64,000 nucleotides of DNA from CAYUST01 sp964447535 (lineage in GTDB: Bacteria > Patescibacteriota > Gracilibacteria > Absconditabacterales > Absconditicoccaceae), in NCBI GenBank assembly GCA_964447535.1, contig CAYUST010000002.1:1-64000 (forward strand), read 5' to 3'. The notes under the pieces are model-generated. The model was given only the letters and a program-made list of their open reading frames with translations, searched no databases and was not told the origin of the DNA. Both the position numbers and the translations under genes were made by a program. This document shows, piece after piece, positions 30,851-39,644 of the stretch; positions within the stretch are counted from its first letter, which is position 1; every line of letters starts with the position of its first letter.

Positions 30851-31354
30851 ATGAATAAAGCGTTATTATTCGCATTGTGTGCAGGTGTTCTCGTTGTTGC
30901 AGGTTGTACCAAGACAGCACCCACAAATAATGCATCAGGAGCTACTGCAGATGCTCCAACAGCTGGTAGTGACAAAACTGCTTTTGCTACTTGTCTTACC
31001 AACATGAACCTGAAAATGTATGGCACTGAGTGGTGTGGTCACTGTAAGACTCAGAAATGAATGTTTGGTGATGCGTTCGCAAAGGTTACGTATATAGATT
31101 GCGACAAACAGAGACAAGCTTGTATCGATGCAGGTGTCCAAGGATTTCCTACCTGGATCGACGCAGCTGGTAACAAATATCCAGGCACACAAACATTGGA
31201 AAAATTGGCAGAAGTAGCAGGTTGTGCAATGGATGGTACAGCTACCAAAGATGCTCCTACAGCTGAGGTTGCTCCTGCAGTAGAAACTGGCACAGCTGAT
31301 ACAGGTGCTGCAGCTCCTGTGGCTGAGACTGGTGCAGCTACTACAGGTGCATAA
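30851..31354 (+). CDS. Thioredoxin-like lipoprotein with Thr/Gly/Ala tail
   Basis: 167 aa. Lipoprotein signal MNKALLFALCAGVLVVAGC has lipobox VAGC. A low-complexity linker is followed by a thioredoxin-like fold with the CxxC site in GTEWCGHCKTQKG (the last Gly is TGA), KVTYIDCDKQRQACI and the cis-Pro loop VQGFPTWI. The C-terminus is another Thr/Gly/Ala-rich stretch (VETGTADTGAAAPVAETG). It likely acts on disulfides at the cell envelope. This WCGHC domain resembles the one fused to VKOR in other bacteria; no VKOR gene is visible here. Confidence 0.85.
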
Positions 31355-31380
31355 AAAACAAAGAAGGCATACATGAGAAG

Positions 31381-31403
31381 AACACGGAGCAATCCGTGTT
31401 TTT
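31381..31403 (+). terminator. Intrinsic terminator after the thioredoxin-like lipoprotein
   Basis: Perfect AACACGGA/TCCGTGTT stem with a GCAA tetraloop, followed by TTTTT. It lies 27 bp after the lipoprotein stop. Confidence 0.88.
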
Positions 31404-31640
31404 AGTTATATCTTATTTGAATCTCCATCAAACCTTTATGCAGTAAAGGTTTGTGGTTGATTCAATTATACCTAATCACATCAAAGTTAAATTATAGTTT
31501 CATTACAGTATGATTAGGTATCAAGAAAATTTTACTTTTTTTTGATTAATATAACTATGCCCAATCCCTCAAAATAGTATGAAAACATTTTTCATACGTA
31601 GGATTGGGTAACTCACGTAATTGAGAAATAACGTTTAAAC

Positions 31641-31670
31641 AAAAAAGCCTCTGGGAATTCCCAGACGGCT
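31641..31670 (-). terminator. Intrinsic terminator of the phoH gene
   Basis: AGCC(T/G)TCTGGGAA palindrome at 31646-31670 with an A-run at 31641-31646 on plus, giving a T-run on the minus strand. It lies just downstream of the phoH stop. Confidence 0.85.
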
Positions 31671-31703
31671 ATAAAACAGTAACATTCATTAATTCCTGAA
31701 TTT

Positions 31704-33284
31704 CTAACAGCCTAGTCGTTTGACCAAGGCTTTCACAAATTTGGATCGATAGACCTCTTTCAAGGTGACGTGTCCGAAGGTTTCATCTCCAGCCATGTTC
31801 TTGATAAGGTGGACCAATCCAGTTGTGTTTTCATTGAGGAAGCGTGTATCCGCAACCTGCTTGGGGTCACCTGTGATAATCAGTTTTGATCCTTCGACAA
31901 GCCTGGATGCGTATCCAATGGTTTCGGTTAGGTCGAAGTTTTGTGCATCATCGACGATGATTACACAATTCCTCAAGTTTTTGCCTTGGACCAGGGATAC
32001 CGTATCCACTTCCACTTTGGTTTCCACTATCTCCTTAAGTTGCATATAGAGCACCTCTTTGTCATACTCACTGTCAGACAAGTTAGCTTGTCGTTTAGCT
32101 CTGTACTTGGAAACAGTATCTGGTCTGCTTGCTTTGGAAGCACCATTGTTGGTGTGCGACTTAGGTTGCTTAACTGACTCAGGTGTCAATTCATGTGCAG
32201 GTAAATGCTTAGGGCGATTGTTTTTGAGTGCGTTTTGAAATTCACCCAAGATTCCTTCAGCATATGGACCAATTTTCTCATTGAGATCACCTGGTAAAAA
32301 ACCAACCTCTTTACCCCCAAGGGCAGCGAGTGAACGGAAGAGAACAATTTTTTCGTACCTTCCTTGTCTCACCAACTCCAATGCAGCGTGCACTGCAGCT
32401 GATGTTTTACCAGATCCCATGGGGCCACTAATTGCCACGCACGGGATATGAGATAATGCAAGGTGTATGGCAGCTTCCTGTCCATAATCTCGTGCACTAA
32501 AACCTAACACCGATTGATGAGGAATACTTCTCATAAACGTAGCATCCTGATCTATGACCCACAATCCTGCATCCTGGTGATTTTGCATGAATACAAACTC
32601 ATTAGGAAGCAAGGATTTTACTTTACCTTTGAGTGTGGTACAATCCTTAAGACGAACTTTTTGCCTCTCTTTGAGTTTCTGTATCACACTTGCCGTGGTC
32701 GAGTAGGTATGAATACCATCTGAGATTTTGGTTAAATCTACAGAGATATTTCGATATGGTTCGGCATGTAAGCCATTCGCCTGAGCAGCAATACGCAATC
32801 CGAGGTCTTGAGAAACCAAGACAACTTGTTTATCCGGATTCTTTACTTGAAGCTTCAAAGCAGCACGCAAGATGAGACAATCATTGGAAGAGAGATATGT
32901 ATGATTGCCGACCAGCTTGAAAGTATAATCCGTCAATGACATATAATCTCCACCCCCAGGGGTCGCTACAGAAAACTCTTTAAATGGTTCATTCCCTACA
33001 AGCTCACTAATTTCATTGAATGCCATACGAGCTTTGTAGGCTTTGTTTTCATCCTTATGCGTCTTCAAATTATTCAACTCCTCAATCACTACTGTCGGAG
33101 TTCTGACAGAGTTGTCCTTGAACCCTTTGATGACATCCGGTGCAATAATATGCACAGAGGTATCCGTGACATAGATCGGCACTTTTTTGTCCTCGAGCTT
33201 TCCGTGACCATTGTCATTGGTAGTGATAGAATCGCCTTCCATTTTTTTTGTAGCGGCACCCGCCATAATTGTGTCTGCTGACAT
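31704..33284 (-). CDS. phoH2: PIN-PhoH fusion ATPase (PhoH2 type)
   Basis: 526 aa without TGA codons. N-terminal PIN-type ribonuclease domain: VTDTSVHIIAPDVIKGF, with acidic residues also in VVIEELNNLK and SSNDCLILRAALKL. C-terminal PhoH ATPase: Walker A AISGPMGSGKTSAAVHAAL, Walker B CVIIVDDAQNFDLTE, and SKLIITGDPKQVA. In mycobacteria such PhoH2 proteins are RNA helicase/RNases linked to a short antitoxin-like upstream gene; none is seen here. A Lys/Ser-rich insert (KQPKSHTNNGASKASRP) splits the PhoH domain. The start is the first Met after an AT-rich upstream region. Confidence 0.92.
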   Translation of the reverse strand: MSADTIMAGAATKKMEGDSITTNDNGHGKLEDKKVPIYVTDTSVHIIAPDVIKGFKDNSVRTPTVVIEELNNLKTHKDENKAYKARMAFNEISELVGNEPFKEFSVATPGGGDYMSLTDYTFKLVGNHTYLSSNDCLILRAALKLQVKNPDKQVVLVSQDLGLRIAAQANGLHAEPYRNISVDLTKISDGIHTYSTTASVIQKLKERQKVRLKDCTTLKGKVKSLLPNEFVFMQNHQDAGLWVIDQDATFMRSIPHQSVLGFSARDYGQEAAIHLALSHIPCVAISGPMGSGKTSAAVHAALELVRQGRYEKIVLFRSLAALGGKEVGFLPGDLNEKIGPYAEGILGEFQNALKNNRPKHLPAHELTPESVKQPKSHTNNGASKASRPDTVSKYRAKRQANLSDSEYDKEVLYMQLKEIVETKVEVDTVSLVQGKNLRNCVIIVDDAQNFDLTETIGYASRLVEGSKLIITGDPKQVADTRFLNENTTGLVHLIKNMAGDETFGHVTLKEVYRSKFVKALVKRLGC

Positions 33285-33483
33285 ACTTTAAGATTTTTTT
33301 TGAACTGTTAATAAATAATTTTTTACTTCAGCACGGTAATACGCAGTTATTGTGTAACTGCAAGAGTATTGTAGTATAATGATATTGACATATTTTTATT
33401 TTTTATATTAAAACTACCTTTGCTTGTAGAAATCCGATAAAAAAACTATAAAAAAATAAATAGCTTTTACTTATATTGTTTGT

Positions 33484-34158
33484 ATGTGCATCTTCCTCGC
33501 CCTCCCAACTGCCACCTGATATCTTCTCTGATCCAACAGAGATGAGCAAATCAGCAGAGCAACTGATACTGAAGTCACGAGAGACAGTGTAAGAACATGT
33601 TCGTATGTCAAAGATCTGGTCTCAGGAGGGACATGGCTTGCCGTGCATGAAAACTGAGTCTATGCGGTGTTGCTCAATGCACCTTCGCTAGGGACACCAG
33701 GACCTTTTACTACAAGAGGTATGATGGCATTACAAGTAATGGAGCGATCTACCGAGTGATATGATCTCTCAACACTCACCACCAAAATACAACAAGAACT
33801 GCCTCGAGAAACGTATAGATCATGTATCTTTGCCGTCGGTGGTATGCAAGAGAACATGCTCACCCATACTGTTTTCACCCGACAGACCCAGACGAAACAA
33901 CTCACGCACCAAGAAGTAACTGGACAACTTTTTTTGAGTTCTCCCAACTTATATACAGCGGATGGGCATGCCAAACGAACTCAAGAAAGTACACGTGTTA
34001 CACCAACTGCCGAATCACTCAAGGCGTTTATGTCTTCACATATGTATGATATACACAACCCTTTGTGTATTGTAGAAGAGGAGGTGAGGACGAGGAGTAC
34101 GAGTATCATCACCGTAGATGAGCACGTGAGTTATGCGTATGAAATACGTGATATCTAA
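33484..34158 (+). CDS. NRDE/TANGO2-family protein
   Basis: 224 aa starting MCIFLALPTATGYLLGSNRDE, the family signature. A Cys at position 2 is a potential N-terminal nucleophile after Met removal, and SNRDE is characteristic. It continues with GGTWLAVHENGVYAVLLN and a C-terminal SIITVDEHVSYAYEIRD. Four TGA codons are Gly. NRDE proteins share a fold with Ntn hydrolases; in eukaryotes TANGO2 is linked to heme or acyl-CoA handling. The role in this bacterium is unknown. It precedes the toxin-antitoxin pair by about 100 bp. Confidence 0.85.
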
Positions 34159-34257
34159 AATAGAGTTCTTTTTCTGCAATTATTCTTGCGTTATTCTTTG
34201 AATTTAATGCGATAAAAGACAAAAATGTATTGTTTTTTATCCTCAGGAGAGTAGTGT

Positions 34258-34569
34258 ATGTATATCAGATTTCGCAATCATAGACAAGAAGAATTGTGCA
34301 ACTCCCTAAGCTTACTTTCAAGAACTTACTGACTTCTCAACGCACAAAAGATTGTTTCGAGATTGTACCACTTCAAAACAGCGAACTCACTCAAAGATGT
34401 TGCATTCTGAAGACCTCACGAACTTACCTGATCGAAAAAGTGAATATTTGCCATTGATCTATCACATCCATTTCGTCTACTATTCAAGCCACTTCCACCC
34501 TATGATGGAAAAGATCGAAGAACCATGACACATATTGAAATCATTGATATTGCCATAGATTATCATTAG
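34258..34569 (+). CDS. higB: HigB-like toxin of the RelE superfamily
   Basis: 103 aa, open with four UGA-Gly codons. MYIRFRNHRQEELCNSLSLL leads into the HigB/Killer signature: LKDVAFGRPHELTGSKKGIF, then AIDLSHPFRLLFKPLP. Such toxins are ribosome-dependent or free mRNA interferases. It is followed 32 bp later by an HTH antitoxin, the usual toxin-first order of higBA. Because four codons are UGA, the toxin could not be made in a standard-code cell, so the pair is adapted to this lineage rather than freshly acquired. Confidence 0.85.
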
Positions 34570-34601
34570 ACAACTCTCTTTTACCCTTATTCCTCATCAC
34601 C

Positions 34602-34895
34602 ATGGTCTTTGCACCAGACTACGCAATACATCCTGGGGTCTCACTCGAAGAAGCTATGCAGGACAGAAACCTAACTCCTCATGCACTAGCTGTCATGAGC
34701 TGAATATCTGAAAAAGAAATCGTTAGTATTGTCAAAGGAAAATCCTCAATTACTCCCGCAATTGCTGATGCATTATGAAAATCTCTGTGAATTGAGCCTT
34801 ATATCCGGATTAACCTTCAAGAATTTTATGAGGAGACACTTGCTAGAATCGCCTCCCAAAAACGTATAAACAACATAGCATCTTCGGTCGCATAA
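34602..34895 (+). CDS. higA: HigA-like antitoxin, HTH XRE family
   Basis: 97 aa. The start MVFAPDYAIHPGVSLEEAM resembles HigA (PGE-type opening IHPG). A helix-turn-helix follows: NLTPHALAVMSGISEKEIVS, IVKGKSSITPAIADALGKSL, then a helical tail. Three TGA codons are Gly. It should neutralise HigB and repress the operon promoter upstream of 34258. The AGGAG 5-9 nt upstream of the toxin start may serve the operon. Confidence 0.83.
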
Positions 34896-34970
34896 GCCCA
34901 CTTTTCTCATTGCAAAACAGCTCCGAACCACTACTTTATGAGTAGTTTTTAGTAGTTTTTCCGTTGCTTC

Positions 34971-35960
34971 ATGAAACAGTTCGGTATGAAATTACTCGTA
35001 GGAATCTCGTGTTTGTTTTTGCTGTCGTGATGTACAGCCAACGAAGCTTCACGTAAGCTCAATGATACATGAGTTGCCTTGTACAACGAAGGGAAGTATA
35101 CTGAAGCATTGGCAAAATTTGAAGCGGCACTCGCTGCAAGTGATAGACTCAAAGAGGCACATTACAACAAAGGACTCACGCTCTATGCACTCGGTCAATA
35201 CGAACAAGCACTCCTCAGTTATGATGCTGCGTTAGCTCGTGATAGCAAATACGTCCAAGCATTGGCTGACAAAGGATTGACGCTCAGTCAACTCGGCAAA
35301 CACGAAGAAGCACTTACGTTTTTTGATCAAGCACTCGAAGAGTCACCTACCGATATGTTTGCACTCAACAATAAATGATTCACCTACTACAAAATGGGAG
35401 AGTATGAAAAGGCGATCGAACTCTATGATCAAGCACTCACGACCTATCCGCAGTTTGGTAAAGCGCTTTCCAACAAAGCGGTAGCCCTTGCAGATCTCGG
35501 TAAATATAGTGAAGCATTACCTCTCTTTGATCAAGCAATTGCCCAAGATGCAACGGACTTTCTCAACTACTACAACAAAGCAACAGTGTTGAGTGATATG
35601 TGATTCAAGGCAAAGTCAGAAAAGGCGTCTGGTGCAGAGGATCTCTCTCAGCAGGCCATCAGCCTCTTTGACAAGACCTTGGAACTCAATCCTGACTATA
35701 TAGATGCAATTGTGTATAAAGCAATTACCCAGTTGGATCTCAAAAAATATCAAGAAGCACTAGATACCCTAGATGAGGCAATTGCGCTCGAGCCAACATA
35801 TGAGAATGCATGGTACTACAAAGCACAGAGCTATGCTGCCATGGGTCAAAAACAAAAGGCGATCGACGCCTACAAAATGGTCTTGGATATCAATCCTTCC
35901 AACCAATATGCGAATCAAGAACTCTATGATCTCGATCCCTCTTCCTTTCAATTAGAATAG
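34971..35960 (+). CDS. TPR-repeat lipoprotein
   Basis: 329 aa. Lipoprotein signal MKQFGMKLLVGISCLFLLSGC has lipobox LSGC, where the Gly is encoded by TGA. About eight tetratricopeptide repeats follow in tandem (GVALYNEGKYTEALAKFEAA, KGLTLYALGQYEQALLSYDA, KAQSYAAMGQKQKAIDAYKM), with regular 34-residue spacing. It should be an envelope-anchored protein-interaction scaffold. A second Met at 34986 is also a plausible start. The truncated uvrB gene starts 6 bp after its stop. Confidence 0.85.
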
Positions 35961-35966
35961 TCGACT

Positions 35967-36740
35967 ATGAACAATCATCTCCAAGATTTTTTCCAACGCG
36001 ATAGTCTGCCCACAGACATGCAACCTTCTTTTATAGAGCACATGCTCGAGCATATTGATCTGGCAATTGCTCGTGGACAGAGGTGTTTGATTTTGACGTT
36101 AACCAAAAAATCATCTGAGGAAATCACCAACTTCATGCTCGCCAAAGGCTACAAAACTTTTTATTTGCACAGTGAGATTGACACCATAGACCGTTGGGAG
36201 ATCATCAAAAAACTCAAAGCCTGAACGATTGATATCCTCGTAGGTATCAACTTGCTCAGAGAAGGTATCGACCTCCCTGAGGTAGGATTTATTGCCATCC
36301 TCGATGCAGACCATGAATGATTTTTGAGATCATCGACCGCATTGATTCAAAATATCGGTAGAGCAGCGAGAAATCCGCACAGTGAAGTAGTGCTCTATGC
36401 TGAGCATTTCACCGACGCCATGGTCAAATCATTGCGAGAAACCTATCGCAGAAGACACACCCAAGACGCTTACAACCAAAAACATGGTATCACTCCTGAG
36501 AAAGCCATCTCCCAAATCAAAAACCTCGATATCGTCAAAACCGACGAAATGATCCAAAAGCACAATGAATATGAGTTGGTCAAAAGCGGGAAAGTCAAAA
36601 GACTCAAGCGCATGACCGCCAAAGAAAAACAACTCATTCAAACGGGGCTCAAAGAACAGCTCGACCTAGCCATCAAAGAGCGAAGATTCGAAGATGCTGC
36701 CTCGATTAGAGATCAATTGGTGCAGTTGGACGAAGGATAG
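35967..36740 (+). CDS. UvrB C-terminal half only (helicase domain 2 and UVR motif)
   Basis: 257 aa against about 670 for UvrB. It has only the C-terminal ATPase lobe: LILTLTKKSSEEITNFML, YLHSEIDTIDRWEIIKKL, ILVGINLLREGIDLPEVGF, AILDADHEGFLRSSTALIQ with a TGA-coded Gly, NIGRAARNPHSEVVLYAEHF, and RRRHTQDAYNQKHGITP, plus a UVR motif (LKEQLDLAIKERRFEDAASI). Walker A, the DNA-clamping beta-hairpin and the UvrA-binding domain are absent. It has its own ATG directly after the TPR gene. Either a decayed uvrB or a separately used fragment; it cannot be a full repair helicase alone. Confidence 0.85.
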
Positions 36741-36780
36741 AGCCGTCATTCTGAGCGCAGCGAAGAATCCAGGAAACAGT

Positions 36781-37633
36781 TTACCAAGGATTATAGGCTA
36801 TTTCCATCCTACAACAATCAGTAAAATCTACAATAGTAGAAATTTACTAGGGATTATAGGCATCCTCTTGCTAGTCCTGTCCAAAAGGATCTACAATAGT
36901 AGAAATTTACTAGGGATTATAGGCGGACAAAAGACCCAACAATAGCTTACAATCTACAATAGTAGAAATTTACTAGGGATTATAGGCTTGGTATGGGATA
37001 GGGAGAGAGGCACTCAAATCTACAATAGTAGAAATTTACTAGGGATTATAGGCTTCACGTACACGGAAGTTCGTTCAAGGATCTACAATAGTAGAAATTT
37101 ACTAGGGATTATAGGCTATGATACTGATGTAATAAGACTTGCACAAATCTACAATAGTAGAAATTTACTAGGGATTATAGGCGGACAAAAGACCCAACAA
37201 TAGCTTACAATCTACAATAGTAGAAATTTACTAGGGATTATAGGCTTGGTATGGGATAGGGAGAGAGGCACTCAAATCTACAATAGTAGAAATTTACTAG
37301 GGATTATAGGCTTCACGTACACGGAAGTTCGTTCAAGGATCTACAATAGTAGAAATTTACTAGGGATTATAGGCTATGATACTGATGTAATAAGACTTGC
37401 ACAAATCTACAATAGTAGAAATTTACTAGGGATTATAGGCAGAATGAGGATTATGTACCCGTCTATTAAATCTACAATAGTAGAAATTTACTAGGGATTA
37501 TAGGCCACGCAAAACTATGCGAGTGAAAGACAGATCTACAATAGTAGAAATTTACTAGGGATTATAGGCAATATCCAAATGGATAATCTTATCTAAAATC
37601 TACAATAGTAGAAATTTACTAGGGATTATAGGC
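36781..37633 (-). CRISPR. Type V-A CRISPR array, 13 identical repeats plus one decayed distal repeat
   Basis: Thirteen perfect 36-nt repeats start at 36826, 36889, 36952, 37018, 37081, 37147, 37210, 37276, 37339, 37405, 37470, 37534 and 37598. Spacers are 27-30 nt. On the minus strand each repeat ends with the Cas12a crRNA handle AATTTCTACTATTGTAGAT, so crRNAs are read leftward from the leader at 37634-37815. A degenerate repeat (36781-36798 conserved end) closes the distal side and follows a 27-nt spacer. There are thirteen spacer positions and nine distinct spacers, because four units are duplicated. No spacer matches other parts of this window by eye. Confidence 0.97.
36925..37440. repeat. 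Perfect 258-bp tandem duplication within the CRISPR array
   Basis: Positions 36925-37182 (spacers 2-5 with their repeats) are identical to 37183-37440 (spacers 6-9). The spacer order and lengths (27, 30, 27, 30) are the same. Either recombination between repeats duplicated four units, or the assembler expanded the array. Confidence 0.93.
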
Positions 37634-37815
37634 AGCAACTTTGGCTTTGAGACTGGGATTCAGAGCATATGCATCTCGCAGGGATGCTCTGAAACACCAG
37701 GCAGTACCATAATCCAAATATATTGAGACAGGGGGTTTGCAAATTGCCCTGTCAAAGCCTAAAACCACAATCCATAGGGTAATTTCTAATTATAGAAATA
37801 TTATGCTAATGATGA
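37634..37815 (-). promoter_or_regulatory. CRISPR leader region
   Basis: 182 non-coding bases between cas2 and the first repeat. They contain two palindromes, CAGAGCAT/ATGCTCTG (37661-37668 and 37684-37691) and GACAGGG/CCCTGTC (37727-37733 and 37747-37753). An AT-rich ATTTCTAATTATAGAAAT palindrome lies near cas2. It must hold the array promoter and the integration-proximal sequence. No tracrRNA is expected for Cas12a. Confidence 0.65.
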
Positions 37816-38094
37816 CTAGAGAAAGACAAGCTCTTCCTCCTCATGAACGGCATAGCCGTATCTAATAGTTTTTTTGCGACACGCTTCACATACTTGGAAT
37901 ATAACAATACTGTCGGTGATGTCAAACTCTTTCGCAAATTTCTTTTCGATCATCATCAACAGGAAATCCAAGATCCTTTCGGTGTTTTTGACCTCATAGA
38001 CTGAATACTGGAGTCTTCTGCCATGTTCCAAGAGGAGCTTAGCAAACTTGGCTCTCAGTTTGTCATCGGTGATATCATATGAGACGATCAACAT
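37816..38094 (-). CDS. cas2: CRISPR-associated protein Cas2
   Basis: 92 aa without TGA codons. MLIVSYDITDDKLRAKFAKL is the canonical first strand with the metal-binding-type Asp, followed by RRLQYSVYEVKNTERILDF and the ferredoxin-like core. It ends EEEELVFL. Cas2 dimers hold Cas1 dimers in the spacer integration complex. The ATG lies 2 bp after the cas1 stop, and cas2 is the last gene before the leader. Confidence 0.95.
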   Translation of the reverse strand: MLIVSYDITDDKLRAKFAKLLLEHGRRLQYSVYEVKNTERILDFLLMMIEKKFAKEFDITDSIVIFQVCEACRKKTIRYGYAVHEEEELVFL

Positions 38095-38096
38095 GG

Positions 38097-39059
38097 CTAT
38101 GCATCAATGTTAAAAGGAACGAGCAGGGCAGGATCACTCGCCATCATGCTCGCATAAAATGATTTCACATAGCGAAATATTGCTTCTCTGTGGGTGATAA
38201 CAGGAGAAAGGAGGAGTCTGACATACTTGATCCTCGCTTCAAACTTGATATTATACTCTGCGTTCTTGTAAACAAAATCCTTCTCATCGATTTGTCCGAG
38301 GTTGTATGCCTTTCTCAATTGCCTATCAATTAGGCATCTAAAGGGTTCTACAAGATCACATACCAATGATTTTCTTTCGAAAAAATCTGTATGATAAACG
38401 CCTTTGTAGATATCAAATCCATAGAGATGTAAATGTGCTTCTACTATATTGTAGATCATTGTATAGCCGATATCGAGGAGGAGATTGGGGATATCATTTC
38501 TTGTACGAGGCATTCTTCCATATCGTCAAATTGGCTTAAAATAGTTACTGAAAAAGAGTTTCGCAACGTTTCATTCAAATCCTCTCATCGACCCTGCATT
38601 GATGGTTTCAGTCGTTTTGGCGAGTATGTCTGTACAGCTCACAATAGCCGTTTTGAGATCATCGTCCTTTTCTCTCAATGATTTGAGAAGAGCAAGTTGA
38701 TTGGAGATTTTATTCTGAATAATTGCTCTTGCAAGCTTGAACTCAATCATACTATGATATTGTTTTCCTCTCAGGACATAATTTCCTTCCAGCCCATCAC
38801 CAATGAGAAATTTGGGCTTGAGAGTAGGTCACAGCACATAAATAGAAACGTTGTAGTCTTGGAGAGCGTTGATAAGCTTGGTCGAAAACGTACAGTCACC
38901 TACGATGAACAAACAAAACAGCTTGGATATTGAAATTTTGTTCACCGTCATATTCCCCTCTTTGATCAAGAGATTTCCATTGGTCAGCGAAAGTTGTCTT
39001 TCTTTCATGATATCTATGAAAGCGATCTGTTTTTCTAAGAAGTCGGGGGCGGAGAGCAT
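38097..39059 (-). CDS. cas1: CRISPR-associated integrase Cas1
   Basis: 320 aa with three UGA-Gly codons. It starts MLSAPDFLEKQIAFIDIMKE, as in type V-A Cas1. Conserved positions include FEGNVAKLFFSNYF, with the catalytic Glu (about residue 162) followed by a TGA-coded Gly, then NLLLDIGYTMIYNIVEAHLH with the active-site His, and YHTDFFERKSLVCDLVEPFR with the acidic residue. It inserts spacers with Cas2, and Cas4 selects and trims prespacers. Its start overlaps the cas4 end by 25 nt, so the genes are translationally linked. Confidence 0.96.
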
Positions 39060-39619
39060 TTGTGTGTGCGAAGATAATAATCACACAGTTCTCTATAGAT
39101 ACACTTCGCACACTTGTTGGGATTCTGAGTAAATGCTTCATTATTCGGCTTAAAATCCTTGTATTTCTGTATCAAACGCTCGAATTTTGCTTGCTCGGTT
39201 GCATCAGGCAGAGGAATCTGATACTTGATATTATCCTTCATCGAGTAAATTGTCAAATTTTCCACCTCATATCACATCTCAAGCATGCAGTAGTACTGAG
39301 CATAGAGTTGGTATTTATATCCATCATAGATCTTTTCTACTTTGTTCTTCCTCTCGACCAAATTCTTGGTCTCTGTGTTGAAAATATCAATCTTTCCACA
39401 CAGTTTGTACTTGTCTGAATAGATACTCATCGATTGAATATACTTCTTAGCGGTGCTATATCTCTTTTCGTCGATAGTTTCATGAGCGAGCATACCAGCA
39501 TTTTGAGGTTCCTCCAGAAAAACCTTCTCATCATACTTACTATAAAGATCATGATAATAGATACTTTTGGGACAATACACAAATTCACGCAAAGAAGAAA
39601 TACGAATATATGCCTCCAT
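39035..39619 (-). CDS. cas4: CRISPR-associated exonuclease Cas4
   Basis: 194 aa with one UGA-Gly. The RecB-like fold has ISSLREFVYCPKSIYYHDL with the first Fe-S Cys, AGMLAHETIDEKRYS, LCGKIDIFN with the active-site Asp, NLVERKNKVEKIYDGYKYQL with the Glu-x-Lys, and the C-terminal Cys cluster CAKCIYRELC. Cas4 processes prespacers and checks the PAM. It lies 25 bp downstream of cas12a. Confidence 0.95.
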
Positions 39620-39644
39620 AAACTATATATGATAAATCTAGAAA

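Larger units (their letters stand above)
31355..31703. other. Intergenic region with several hairpins, no gene
   Basis: 349 bp with a terminator at each end and three further palindromes: AAACCTTTA/TAAAGGTTT at 31430-31452, ATACCTAATCA/TGATTAGGTAT (31468-31478 and 31511-31521), and CCCAATCC/GGATTGGG (31560-31567 and 31601-31608) enclosing a GTATGAAAA/TTTTCATAC stem. No reading frame is supported. The palindromes could be protein-binding sites or parts of a structured RNA. Confidence 0.55.

Noticed and set aside
36841..37494. Open frames on the plus strand with repeated IYNSRNLLGIIG
   Set aside because: They are only translations of the CRISPR repeats and spacers.
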